Shown here in pieces: positions 1-8,337 of a stretch of 39,375 nucleotides of DNA. Position 1 is the stretch's first letter; every line of letters starts with the position of its first letter. The stretch covers positions 1-39,375 of the forward strand of contig JAFIEP010000030.1 of assembly GCA_020832495.1 (NCBI GenBank), written 5' to 3'. This DNA is from Acidimicrobiia bacterium. Lineage in GTDB: Bacteria > Actinomycetota > Acidimicrobiia > Acidimicrobiales > Acidimicrobilacustridaceae. Both the position numbers and the translations under genes were made by a program. The notes below the pieces were generated by a model. It was not told the origin of the DNA, did no database searches, and saw only the letters and a list, made by a program, of their open reading frames with translations.

Positions 1-141
1 ACGGGTGTTCCCATCGTCTACCAACTCGGCGACGACCTGCGACCCGTCGAACGACGCCATCCCCTCGAGCGGTGCCTCGGCGACGCCGAGGAGATCGCCG
101 CTGCGGCCGCTGCGGTGGCCAACCAGGGCACCGCCCACTGA
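1..141 (+). CDS. gpmA: phosphoglycerate mutase (2,3-BPG-dependent), C-terminal end only
   Basis: The first 46 codons read in frame from the window edge to a TGA at 139-141. The peptide contains [19 protein letters not shown] and ends in an alanine-rich tail followed by VANQGTAH. This matches the C-terminal end of bacterial 2,3-bisphosphoglycerate-dependent phosphoglycerate mutase, where a GIPxxYxLDxxxRP segment is followed by a flexible Ala-rich tail. The enzyme interconverts 3- and 2-phosphoglycerate in cytoplasmic glycolysis. The catalytic histidines lie upstream of the window and cannot be checked. The gene converges on glnK, with a strong hairpin between the two. Confidence 0.75.
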   Translation, partial: TGVPIVYQLGDDLRPVERRHPLERCLGDAEEIAAAAAAVANQGTAH

Positions 142-149
142 CGGACACG

Positions 150-185
150 CGACGAGGGTGCGACCCGCAGGCCGCACCCTCGTCG
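150..185. terminator. bidirectional hairpin terminator between gpmA and glnK
   Basis: A perfect 13-bp inverted repeat (arms 150-162 and 173-185, arm sequence CGACGAGGGTGCG) encloses a 10-nt loop between two convergent genes. It starts 9 bp after the gpmA stop and lies 28 bp beyond the glnK stop, so it can serve both. There is no clear T-tract, which is common in high-GC actinobacteria. Confidence 0.7.
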
Positions 186-213
186 ACTCATGGTGATGAT
201 CGGCGCTTGCCGG

Positions 214-570
<357 letters not shown>

Positions 571-1983
571 TCAGACGCTCGCCGACGAGGTGCCGGCCGT
601 GGTGGACATGGCGTCGCCACCGGCGAGGATGTCCGGGCCGTAGCCGGGAGCACCGTGCTCGCTGATGTCGAGACCGACCTGCTCGTCCTCGGGGCTGACC
701 CGGAGCAGACCAGCGGCCTTGAGACCGAAGAACAGCGCACCGGCGACGATCACCATGTAGACGGCGATGGCCACACCAGCGATGAGCTGGGTGATGAGCT
801 GGTCGACACCGCCACCGGCGAAGAGGCCCATCTCCGTGGCGAAGAGCCCCGTGGCCAGCAGGCCCCAGAAGCCGCACACGCCGTGCACCGAGAAAGCACC
901 GACCGGATCGTCGACCTTGAGCACACGCTCGACGCCGAGCACCGAGAGCACCACGATGATGCCGGCGATGAACCCGGTGACGATGGCACCGATGGCACCG
1001 ATCACGCCCACGCCGGAGCAGATGGCCACCAGGCCGGCCAGCAGGCCGTTACCCGACATGGACACATCCGGCTTCTTCAGCACGATCCAGCTGGTCACCA
1101 TGGCACCGAGGGCACCCGAGGCGGCGGCGAACAGGGTGATCACCGCGATGATCGGGACCTCCATGTCGGCCTGCAGCTGCGAGCCGGGGTTGAACCCGAA
1201 CCAGCCGATGAAGAGGATGAGCACACCGGTCATGGCCAGCGGGATGGAGTGGCCGGGGATGGCTCGCGGCTTGCCGTCGGCACCGAACTTGCCGATGCGG
1301 GGTCCGAGCGCCATGGCACCCATGAGGGCGGCGAAGCCACCGACCATGTGCACGATGCCGGATCCGGCGAAGTCCTCGAGGCCCTGCTCGTAGAGCCAGC
1401 CCTCGCCCCACTGCCAGCTGACCACGATCGGGTAGATGACACCGGTGATGGCCACCGTGTAGAGCAGGTAGCCGATGAACTTCGTGCGTTCCGCCACGGC
1501 CCCGGACACGATGGTGGCCGCAGTGGCAGCGAAGGCCGCCTGGAAGAAGAAGTCCACCGGCACGCCGAGCGGATATTCCTCGACGGCGTCAACCGTTCCG
1601 AGCGGGTCGCCGAACCCTTCGATGCCGAAGCCGGCGAAGCCGATCCAGCCGCCGAAGTCACCGGGGTAGGCAATACCCCAGCCGATGAGGGCGAACACCA
1701 GGACGCCCGCCGAGGCGTCCATCAGGTTCTTCATCATGATGTTGGCCGAGTTCTTCGCCCGGGTGAGACCGGACTCGAGGAGGGCGAAGCCCACCTGCAT
1801 GAAGAACACGAGCACGGCACAGAGGAAGATGAAGATGTTGTCGAGTACGACGGTCTGGAGGACGTCGGCACCTTCACCGAAGCGTTCTCCTTCGACCACG
1901 AACTCCTGTGCGAGGCCGGGTTCGGCGGCGAGCACGAGGCCCGCAGCCACCAGACCTCCTCCCAAAAGCAATTTCCTACGCAT
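571..1983 (-). CDS. amt: ammonium transporter (Amt family) with predicted signal peptide
   Basis: Amt-family channel of 470 residues. Hallmark segments include ESGLTRAKNSANIMMKN, the pore region with HMVGGFAALMGA, and the VHGVCGFWGLLATGLF segment carrying a conserved pore histidine. The chosen ATG at 1983 has an AAGGAGGG ribosome site and gives MRRKLLLGGGLVAAGLVLAA, a typical cleavable signal before EPGLAQ. A longer in-frame start at 2112 lacks this logic. The cytosolic C-terminal tail contacts P-II in the family. It is co-transcribed with glnK and lies downstream of a GlnR-like regulator gene. GlnR-like boxes about 170 bp upstream of the start suggest induction under nitrogen limitation (inference). 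Confidence 0.95.
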   Translation of the reverse strand: MRRKLLLGGGLVAAGLVLAAEPGLAQEFVVEGERFGEGADVLQTVVLDNIFIFLCAVLVFFMQVGFALLESGLTRAKNSANIMMKNLMDASAGVLVFALIGWGIAYPGDFGGWIGFAGFGIEGFGDPLGTVDAVEEYPLGVPVDFFFQAAFAATAATIVSGAVAERTKFIGYLLYTVAITGVIYPIVVSWQWGEGWLYEQGLEDFAGSGIVHMVGGFAALMGAMALGPRIGKFGADGKPRAIPGHSIPLAMTGVLILFIGWFGFNPGSQLQADMEVPIIAVITLFAAASGALGAMVTSWIVLKKPDVSMSGNGLLAGLVAICSGVGVIGAIGAIVTGFIAGIIVVLSVLGVERVLKVDDPVGAFSVHGVCGFWGLLATGLFATEMGLFAGGGVDQLITQLIAGVAIAVYMVIVAGALFFGLKAAGLLRVSPEDEQVGLDISEHGAPGYGPDILAGGDAMSTTAGTSSASV

Positions 1984-2134
1984 GGGCCCTCCTTGACGGG
2001 GTTGTTGTCGCTGGCACCTGTGTGTGCTGCTTGTCGCGGTGGCCCCGAGGGGGAGTTCGAGACCACCGACATCTGGCCAGTTGCATCGTGAAGAATCCCG
2101 ACGCTGGGACACGATGCCGTCTGACTACTTCATG

Positions 2135-2177
2135 ACGGTAGGGACGGCCGGTTTCCCAATGGTTTTGTGGGTGTTAC
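2135..2177 (-). promoter_or_regulatory. GlnR-box-like repeats and -10 element upstream of amt
   Basis: On the minus strand the order is GTAAC (2177-2173), six bases, AAAAC (2166-2162), six bases, GAAAC (2155-2151). The 5+6 spacing repeats every 11 bp and matches the actinobacterial GlnR consensus gTnAC-n6-GaAAC. A TACCGT -10-like hexamer follows at 2140-2135, so the boxes cover the expected -35 region. The first box contains the stop codon of the upstream regulator gene. The sequence pattern is seen directly. Binding is inferred. Confidence 0.65.
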
Positions 2178-2707
2178 GCCTTGCGCACATGAACCTGACC
2201 GTTATCTGACGCTTCGCTGTCGGTCTCCGCCTCGAGCAGATAGCCCCTGCTGCGCACCGTCTTGATGACGAGCGCCAGGGGTGCGATGCGTCGGCGCAAC
2301 CGCAGGACGTGCACGTCGAGGGCGTTGCGCCCCGGAGCTCCCTCGGGCCATCCGGCGTCGCTGAGGTGGTCGCGCCGCACCACCGCGCCGAAGCGCTCGA
2401 TGAGCGACGCCATGAGTCGGGCCTCGACCGGGGGCAACGAGACCCAGCCACCGCCGAAACGCAGCACGCCGTCACGATCCAACTCGGGCACGTTCTGTTG
2501 TGTGGCGCGTGCTCGGCGACGAAGCACCTCGACCCGAACGGCCACGTCCTCCTCGCCGGCCGGCACCCGGATCCAGTCCTCGAGGACGTCCTCCTCGACG
2601 GGCACCGACTCGCCTTCTTCGACGAGCAAAAGCCGCGGCCGCCCTTCGGCAGCGGCGGCTTCCCGCCGCTCTCGTTCCAGCGGCCAGCGCAGGAGGACCA
2701 CATCCAC
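2174..2707 (-). CDS. glnR: GlnR-like OmpR-type winged-helix regulator with degenerate N-terminal domain
   Basis: This 177-residue protein has a clear OmpR/PhoB-type winged-helix DNA-binding domain at about residues 80-165. Its recognition helix region is RNALDVHVLRLRRRIAPL and it ends with TVRSRGYLLEA. The N-terminal 75 residues are too short and lack the aspartate/lysine set of a phosphorylatable receiver, as in GlnR, an orphan regulator whose receiver is not controlled by phosphorylation. Its position directly upstream of amt-glnK, together with GlnR-like repeats before both transcription units, supports a nitrogen-control role. The GTG at 2707 is favoured. A TAGCGT box sits 7 bp before it and there is no Shine-Dalgarno, so the mRNA may be leaderless. 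The GlnR name is inferred from context. Confidence 0.7.
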   Translation of the reverse strand: MDVVLLRWPLERERREAAAAEGRPRLLLVEEGESVPVEEDVLEDWIRVPAGEEDVAVRVEVLRRRARATQQNVPELDRDGVLRFGGGWVSLPPVEARLMASLIERFGAVVRRDHLSDAGWPEGAPGRNALDVHVLRLRRRIAPLALVIKTVRSRGYLLEAETDSEASDNGQVHVRKA

Positions 2708-2714
2708 ATCCGGA

Positions 2715-2757
2715 ACGCTAGGAAGCGACTGTTTCGCAACTGTTTCGCAGCCGTGAA
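2715..2757 (-). promoter_or_regulatory. second GlnR-box-like repeat set before the regulator gene
   Basis: Minus strand: TTCAC (2757-2753), six bases, GAAAC (2746-2742), six bases, GAAAC (2735-2731). This is again an exact 11-bp period. A TAGCGT -10-like element at 2720-2715 follows. The boxes therefore overlap the -35 region of the regulator's own promoter, which would fit autoregulation. Confidence 0.55.
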
Positions 2758-2848
2758 CTCACCTGAACACTGACCGGGCGCCGCTCGGCACAACGAACCG
2801 AGTGCGATCCGTGCTGGTCAACAAGGGGGGTGCGAGCCGTCAGGGACG

Positions 2849-2854
2849 TAGACT
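2849..2854 (+). promoter_or_regulatory. -10 element TAGACT, leaderless-type start
   Basis: TAGACT is followed by exactly six bases and then the ATG at 2861. No Shine-Dalgarno is present. This spacing places transcription start at or next to the start codon. The same TANNNT-N6-start arrangement recurs at dcd, the Schlafen-like gene, the esterase gene and the lipoprotein gene in this window. Confidence 0.45.
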
Positions 2855-2860
2855 CCCGTC

Positions 2861-3283
2861 ATGGGATCGAAGGAGTACCTGGAGCATCTGGCCGCCATCC
2901 CGCTGTTCGCTCCGTGCTCCAAGCGCGACCTCCAGCGCATCGCCCGCTCGGCCGACGAGGTCGAGGTCGAGGCCGGCCGCACCCTGGTGGAACAGGGGAG
3001 CCCCGGTCGGGAGGCCTACGTGGTCGTCGAGGGTGCCGCCGAGGTCCGACGCAAGGGCGCCGTGCTGGCCACCTTGGGCCCGGGCGACCACTTCGGGGAA
3101 TTGGCGCTGCTCGACGGCGGGGTGCGCACCGCCGACGTGGTGACGACCGAACCGTGCCGGGTCCTGGTGATCGGTAGCCGGGAGTTCTCAGCCCTGCTCG
3201 ACACCGTGCCCGGCTTGTCCCGCAAGCTGCTCACCGCCCTCGCCGGGTTGGTGCGCGAACTCGACGAGCGCGTCTACTCCTGA
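2861..3283 (+). CDS. small cyclic nucleotide-binding domain protein
   Basis: The 140-residue protein is a single cNMP-binding (CRP-like) domain without a DNA-binding part. It begins with YLEHLAAIPLFAPCSKRDLQ, typical of the N-terminal helices. The strand region is LVEQGSPGREAYVVVEG, and the phosphate-binding cassette is GDHFGELALLDGGVRTADV, with conserved Gly-Glu and a downstream Arg. The C-terminal helix ends in LVRELDERVYS. The natural ligand (cAMP or cGMP) and the target cannot be told from sequence. It stands alone, converging on the EAL-domain operon. A cNMP sensor beside a c-di-GMP signalling operon is suggestive but unproven. Confidence 0.88.
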   Translation: MGSKEYLEHLAAIPLFAPCSKRDLQRIARSADEVEVEAGRTLVEQGSPGREAYVVVEGAAEVRRKGAVLATLGPGDHFGELALLDGGVRTADVVTTEPCRVLVIGSREFSALLDTVPGLSRKLLTALAGLVRELDERVYS

Positions 3284-3289
3284 GCGCGG

Positions 3290-3324
3290 ACGGTGGACCC
3301 GAGGCCGCCACCCGGGTCCACCGT
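3290..3324. terminator. bidirectional terminator between cNMP protein and EAL gene
   Basis: A perfect 12-bp inverted repeat (3290-3301 and 3313-3324, arm ACGGTGGACCCG) with an 11-nt loop lies exactly in the short gap between two convergent stop codons. Confidence 0.7.
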
Positions 3325-3354
3325 CGTCCACGCTCGCTCGGTGTGCTGCGCCGG

Positions 3355-4578
3355 TCAGCCCATTGCCGCAGCGGCGACCGCAGCCGTGTCCGGCAAACGG
3401 GAGGGTTCGGCGAAGTGGTGGCCCTGCCCGAACCGCACGCCGAGGTCCACGAGCGCATCGGCTTCCGCCTTGGTCTCCACGCCGGTGGCCACGGCCACCG
3501 CCCCGAGTTCTCCGGTGATCGACACCAACGACGAGGCCAGCGCCTGGCGCACCGGGTCGTCATCGATGCCCGACGTGAGCGAACGAGCCAGCTTCACCTG
3601 GTCGGGACGCAGGTTGTGGATGTGCCGCAGGCTGGAGTAGCCGCTTCCGGTGTCGTCCACGGCGATGCGTGCGCCTCTGGCCCGCAGCGAGGCCAGCGCC
3701 TCCTGCAGCGGGCCGTAGTCCTCGAGCGCCTCGTGCTCGGTGATCTCCACCACCACGTTCCGGTCGGCGAAAGCTCCGGCGAGGGTGTCCCGCAGGGCCG
3801 GCGACCGCAACGCGCTGGGTGAGGCGTTCACCGCACACCACACCGACGGGTCCAGGTCGGCAGATCCCGACAGGGCGCGACGGATGGCCTCGAGCTCGAG
3901 CGCCAGCCCCATGCCCACCTCGGTGGCGTCGGCGAACCACTTGTCGGGGGACCGCAGCGGCGCCACGCTGAAGCGGGCCAAACTCTCGAACCCGACGACG
4001 TCGCCGGTGACCATGTCCACCACCGGCTGGTAGACCATGGTGAGCCCGTCCCCACCGTCGAGAATGCGCTCGATGATCAGCGACACCTCCCGCTGCCAGG
4101 CCTGCCGCTCCTGCTCGCCCTGGGTGGCCTGGCGGAGCTGCGACTCGAGCGTCGCGCTGTGTCGGCGCACCTGCTCCTGCAGCCAGCGCGTCTCGAGGAG
4201 GTTGCGGATGCGCAACAACGTCTCGTTGTAGCGGAACGGCTTGGTCACGAAATCGTTCGCCCCGATGGCCAGTGCACGATCCTTGGCATCCTCGGTGGTG
4301 TCGGCCGTGAGCACCAGGATCGGCAGGTAGCGATCCCCGGCGAGATCCCGGAGCCTCGGCAGCAGTTCGAATCCGTTGGGTTCGGGCATGTGCAGATCGA
4401 GCAGCACCAGGTCGGGGTCCCACGACTGGCAGCGGTCGAGGACGGCTGCCGAGTCGTTGAGCGTCATCACCTCCTCGAACCCGGCCTGGGCGAGCATCTT
4501 GGCCAGGACGACGGTGTTGGCAGGCTCGTCGTCGACGACGAGGATGCGCGCACGCTGGTAGATGGGTTCGATCTTCAC
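3355..4578 (-). CDS. response regulator with REC and EAL (c-di-GMP phosphodiesterase) domains
   Basis: A GTG start at 4578, preceded by GAGGAAA, gives 407 residues. The receiver (about 10-130) is intact: VVDDEPAN, phospho-acceptor Asp near residue 60 in LVLLDLHMPE, LTADT and TKPF. A helical linker (about 135-185) joins it to an EAL domain. The EAL motif reads ESL, and the metal and catalytic positions look retained: VNASP, VVEITEHE, the DD of VDDTGSGYSSL, the Lys of DQVKLARS, the Glu of ATGVET and GQGHHFAEP. It probably degrades cyclic-di-GMP in response to phosphorelay from the adjacent hybrid kinase, whose stop lies 10 bp upstream. A longer reading frame upstream overlaps the kinase and is less likely. 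Confidence 0.9.
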   Translation of the reverse strand: MKIEPIYQRARILVVDDEPANTVVLAKMLAQAGFEEVMTLNDSAAVLDRCQSWDPDLVLLDLHMPEPNGFELLPRLRDLAGDRYLPILVLTADTTEDAKDRALAIGANDFVTKPFRYNETLLRIRNLLETRWLQEQVRRHSATLESQLRQATQGEQERQAWQREVSLIIERILDGGDGLTMVYQPVVDMVTGDVVGFESLARFSVAPLRSPDKWFADATEVGMGLALELEAIRRALSGSADLDPSVWCAVNASPSALRSPALRDTLAGAFADRNVVVEITEHEALEDYGPLQEALASLRARGARIAVDDTGSGYSSLRHIHNLRPDQVKLARSLTSGIDDDPVRQALASSLVSITGELGAVAVATGVETKAEADALVDLGVRFGQGHHFAEPSRLPDTAAVAAAAMG

Positions 4579-4588
4579 GATGGTTTCC

Positions 4589-7500
4589 TCACTGCTCTGA
4601 AGCCCCGGACGGGGCAGTGGACGTGGAACTGTGTTGGGAATGCGAGCTGGACTGCGAGCGATCCAGCCGGCTCGAGAACTCGCCGCGAGCCTCCGTTGCT
4701 GAGCCGTCGTCAGCACTCTCCGCTGACTGCTCGGAGGGGACGGAACCGCTGGGCTCGCCGACCTGGGCCCGAATGACCTTGGCCCATCCGACCGTCGTCG
4801 ACGTCGCTTCGTCGGGTTGGGCATCGGCCGGGCCCGACCGCGAGCCTTGCCCGGCAGCACCCGGGTTGCCCACGAAGCGATCCACCGCAGCGAGCAGTTC
4901 ACCGACGACGATGGGCTTGGTCAAGTAGTCGGCCGCACCGAGATCGATCAGGCGCCTGATCTGGCTGGCAGTGGCATCGGCGCTCACCACCACCACGGGG
5001 ATCGACTCGGTGGCCGGATCGGCTCGCAGCTGGTGGAGGACCTCGGCACCGTTCAGGTCGGGCAGGTTCAGATCCAACAGGATCAGTGCCGGACGGTGGA
5101 CGGCAGCCAGCGCCAGACCGAGTCGAGCGTGCGAGGCGGGGATCAGGTTGATTGCCGGTCGGTGCCCCAGCGCACGCTGGACGAGATCGGTGTTCGCCGG
5201 GTTGTCCTCGATGTAGAGCACGGTGCTCGAGTGCAAGTGGGCGACCCCCGGGTCGACCGAGTCGTACTGCTCCTCGTGTGGGACCTCGTCGGGTTCGGGT
5301 ACCGGCGACGACGCTGCGTCGAGCACCACGCTGAACGTCGAACCGACCCCTACGGTCGACAGCACCTCCAGCTGCCCGCCCATCAGCTCGCACAGGCCCT
5401 TGGCCAGCGGGAGACCGACCCCGGTGCCCTGCACATCGGTTCGGTCGGCGCCGAGGCGTTCGAAGGGCACGAACACTGCATCGAGGGCCTCCGGTGGGAT
5501 ACCGAGACCGGTGTCGGTCACCGACAACCGCACCCGACCTTCGGACCCCTGCCGCCAGTTGACCACCACCGACCCGCCGGGCCGGTTGTACTTGATGCCG
5601 TTCGACAGCAGGTTCAACAGCACCTCCAGGAGGCGCTGGTGGTCCGCTCGCACCCAGGCGTCGACATCGGCATCGCCAGCAATGTGCAAGGCACACTCCC
5701 GCTGGGCGGCCACCGGTTGCATCAGCTCGACCGCCATGCCCACCGGATCACCCACCCGCACCGGTTCCACCGACAAGCGCATCCCCCCGGCCTCGATGCG
5801 AGCCATGTCCAGCACCTCGTTGATGAGGTCGATGAGGTGCCGTCCGGCCCGCAGGATGTACTCGACGTTCTCGCGCTGATCGTCGTCGAGTTCGCTCATC
5901 TCGAGGAGTTGGGAGAAGCCGAGGACCGAGTTCAACGGAGTGCGAAGCTCGTGGGACATGCGCGACAGGAAGTCGCTCTTGGCGCTGCTCGCGCTCTCGG
6001 CCAGGTCCCGGGCGGCCAGGAGTTCCGATTCGAGGACAAGTTGCCCGGTGGCGTCGCGGACACTGGCAGCCACGGACGTGACGTTGCCCTCGTCGTCCAC
6101 GATGCGACGAAGCGAGCTGTCGGTGGTGAGCCACTCGCCGTCCGCCGCCTGGAGACGACACCGGATGGCCAGCGGTTCGGCGGCACCGGCGAGGAGTCGA
6201 CCCCAGCGTTCGGCCACGGCCTCGCGGTCGTCGGGGTGGATGAGGTCGTCGAGCGGACGGCCGGCCAGCGCCGCCGGGTCGGCGCCCAACATCGGCTCGG
6301 CGGCCGGCGACGCCGTCAGGATCCGCCGGTCGAGGTCCAAGGTGGTGATGAGGTCCGGGGAATTCCCCACGATGACTTCGAGCAGTCGTTCACGTTCGGC
6401 CACGCGATCGGCGGCTCGACTCAGGTAGGTGACATCGGTGGCGATGCCGGCCAGGGCGTAGGGCTCGCCATCCTCGTCGAGGAGCGGGAACCGAGCGGTG
6501 GCGAACTCGTGGGGCCCGTCGTCCAGCTCGAGCACCTCGGTGAACAGCGCCGAGCGTTGGGTCTCGAGCACCCGGCGATCGTTGGCCGCCAACTGCTCGG
6601 CGCCGGCCAGCGGGAGCACCTCACGATCGGTCTGTCCCACCAACTCGTGCTCGCTCCGGCCGAGCACGGTGAGCGCCACCGGGTTGGCCATCATGTAGCG
6701 GCCCGCCAGGTCCTTCACGAACACCGCCGACGGCGTGTTGGCCAGGATGCCCTGCAGCTTGGCCTCGGCTCGGCGGACGTCCATCTCGGCCTGACGACGC
6801 TCGGTGACGTCGGTGGCATAGCCCACCACGCGTGGGGGTGACACCTCGAGGTCGACATCGATCACCGTGCTGATCCAACGCACCGATCCGTCGTCGCGTC
6901 GGAAGCGGAAGAGCTCCTCGAGGTGAGTGGCCTCCCCGCACAACACCTTCGCTCGACCGGCACGCAACTGCTCGAGGTCATCAGGGTGAATCCGCTCCTC
7001 GCCCGGCAGGCGACCCACCTCGAGTTCCACGCCGAGCACCCGCTCCGCCGTGCTCGAGGTGTAGTCGATGACGAACCGGCCACGCCCGCCCTCCACGTCG
7101 GGCCGGGTGATGGACCCGGCGAAGATGAACATCGGCGAGCCGCTGATCAGTCGCTCGTAGAACTGACGGGCCTCGACCAGGTCGCGCTCACGAGCACCGA
7201 GCAGATCTGCTGCCGTGCTGAGGCGGTCGGCCAACTCGCCGATCTCGTCCTCGCCGGCATCGTCGATCTCGAGCGGCTCCCCTCGCTGGAGGCGGCCGGC
7301 GTTCTCCGCCAGGTGCTCGACCCGTGAGGTGATGCGGCGGGTGAAGGCGATCGAGCCCACCAGACCGCCGGCGATGCCGACCACTAACGCAACGACGACG
7401 AGTACCAGGAGCTGGTCCTCGAGGGCGGCGGCCCGCAGCTCACGCTGGCTGATGAGTTCGCTCAGCTCGCTGCGCAGCTCGCCGACGTGCGCGCGAACTG

Positions 7501-8032
7501 CTTCGGTGGTCTCGGGTCCGGTGGTGCTGAGGAAGACCTCCACCTGGCGATCCGTGGCAGCCGGCACCGCTTCGATGACCGAACTAGATGCCTCCAGCCG
7601 CGCCGCTACCAGGGCGCGCAGTTCCTCGAATCCCTCGGACACCGGGTCGTTACGGGTCTGGTGGACCAGATCCCCGGTGTGCTCGGGCAGGCGTTGACGC
7701 CCGCGGACAACCGGCTCGAGGAGTCCCGGCTCCATGGTGGAGAGATAGGTCCGGGTGGCCACCGCCTCGTCGAGGCTCAAGCTCAGGACCTGCTCGAGTC
7801 CGATCTCCACCTGGCCGAGGCGGCGAAGGTCTTCCGAGGTACGTCGCTGTTCCACCAACAGGAGCACGAGGGCGAAGCCAATCACCGCCAAGGCCACGAT
7901 GGGCACACCCATGGCCACCAGTCCCCGAGTGCGGAGTCGGTGCCGGTGCGCCATCTCGACGGGACCGTTCTCGGCTGGGTCGGCGCCGTTCTCGATTGTC
8001 GGCGCGTGCGCGCCCGGTGGGGTTCGGCTCAT
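4589..8032 (-). CDS. membrane hybrid histidine kinase (sensor-HAMP-PAS x3-HisKA-HATPase-REC)
   Basis: About 1147 residues. Two membrane helices (about 36-58 and 218-240) flank a helical extracytoplasmic sensor region that looks CHASE3-like. A HAMP segment and three PAS modules follow (about 300-430, 430-550, 560-680). The HisKA box is SHELRTPLNSVLGF with His near 694. The HATPase shows LLNLLSNGIKYN, VTDTGLGIPPEA and GTGVGLPLAKGL. A C-terminal receiver carries Asp near 988 in LILLDLNLPD with VVSADAT and TKP. The last 80 residues are Ser/Glu-rich. It should sense envelope or redox cues and pass phosphate to its own receiver or to the downstream REC-EAL protein. The start is uncertain: 8032 (MSRTPPG), 7954 (MAHRHRLR) and a longer frame from 8242 are all possible, none with a strong ribosome site. 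Confidence 0.88.
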   Translation of the reverse strand: MSRTPPGAHAPTIENGADPAENGPVEMAHRHRLRTRGLVAMGVPIVALAVIGFALVLLLVEQRRTSEDLRRLGQVEIGLEQVLSLSLDEAVATRTYLSTMEPGLLEPVVRGRQRLPEHTGDLVHQTRNDPVSEGFEELRALVAARLEASSSVIEAVPAATDRQVEVFLSTTGPETTEAVRAHVGELRSELSELISQRELRAAALEDQLLVLVVVALVVGIAGGLVGSIAFTRRITSRVEHLAENAGRLQRGEPLEIDDAGEDEIGELADRLSTAADLLGARERDLVEARQFYERLISGSPMFIFAGSITRPDVEGGRGRFVIDYTSSTAERVLGVELEVGRLPGEERIHPDDLEQLRAGRAKVLCGEATHLEELFRFRRDDGSVRWISTVIDVDLEVSPPRVVGYATDVTERRQAEMDVRRAEAKLQGILANTPSAVFVKDLAGRYMMANPVALTVLGRSEHELVGQTDREVLPLAGAEQLAANDRRVLETQRSALFTEVLELDDGPHEFATARFPLLDEDGEPYALAGIATDVTYLSRAADRVAERERLLEVIVGNSPDLITTLDLDRRILTASPAAEPMLGADPAALAGRPLDDLIHPDDREAVAERWGRLLAGAAEPLAIRCRLQAADGEWLTTDSSLRRIVDDEGNVTSVAASVRDATGQLVLESELLAARDLAESASSAKSDFLSRMSHELRTPLNSVLGFSQLLEMSELDDDQRENVEYILRAGRHLIDLINEVLDMARIEAGGMRLSVEPVRVGDPVGMAVELMQPVAAQRECALHIAGDADVDAWVRADHQRLLEVLLNLLSNGIKYNRPGGSVVVNWRQGSEGRVRLSVTDTGLGIPPEALDAVFVPFERLGADRTDVQGTGVGLPLAKGLCELMGGQLEVLSTVGVGSTFSVVLDAASSPVPEPDEVPHEEQYDSVDPGVAHLHSSTVLYIEDNPANTDLVQRALGHRPAINLIPASHARLGLALAAVHRPALILLDLNLPDLNGAEVLHQLRADPATESIPVVVVSADATASQIRRLIDLGAADYLTKPIVVGELLAAVDRFVGNPGAAGQGSRSGPADAQPDEATSTTVGWAKVIRAQVGEPSGSVPSEQSAESADDGSATEARGEFSSRLDRSQSSSHSQHSSTSTAPSGASEQ

Positions 8033-8337
8033 GTGCACTGCTGTCCGCCTGGACCCGTCGGATCCTGTTGTGGCCGAAGTGGCCGGTGTGAACGTCGGAG
8101 CCGACCCCGCTTCGCTCGCCACAGGTGCACCAGCGCTCGTTGGTGGACCTGTGCGGTTGACGACCGTGCGGACCGGACTTCCGTATCGCTGTATCGGCCC
8201 ATGGGTCCACGGAGCTGTAGCCACAAGGAGCAATTGGGCCAAAGGGCCCTCTCGTGTGCCCCAGAAGGCCCGCTCGGAGCTGGCCTGACATGTGGATATG
8301 TCGGGCGGCCGGCCCGGCAGGTAACTTCGCGGGTGCT
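8033..8337. other. divergent intergenic region between kinase and etfD
   Basis: This is about 305 bp between divergent genes. It holds a near-perfect palindrome at 8284-8305 (separate entry) and a TAACTT -10-like hexamer at 8322-8327, ten bases before the etfD ATG. The left two-thirds may be untranslated leader or an N-terminal extension of the kinase reading frame. I see no separate gene. Confidence 0.5.
8284..8305. promoter_or_regulatory. putative operator palindrome upstream of etfD
   Basis: CCTGACAT (8284-8291), six bases, ATGTCGGG (8298-8305): seven of eight positions are complementary. The right arm overlaps where a -35 box would lie for the TAACTT -10 element at 8322-8327. The form fits a dimeric TetR/GntR-type repressor. 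Which protein binds is unknown. Confidence 0.4.

Noticed and set aside
4817-6841. 674-residue plus-strand frame opposite the hybrid kinase
   Set aside because: Antisense shadow of a clearly recognised kinase.
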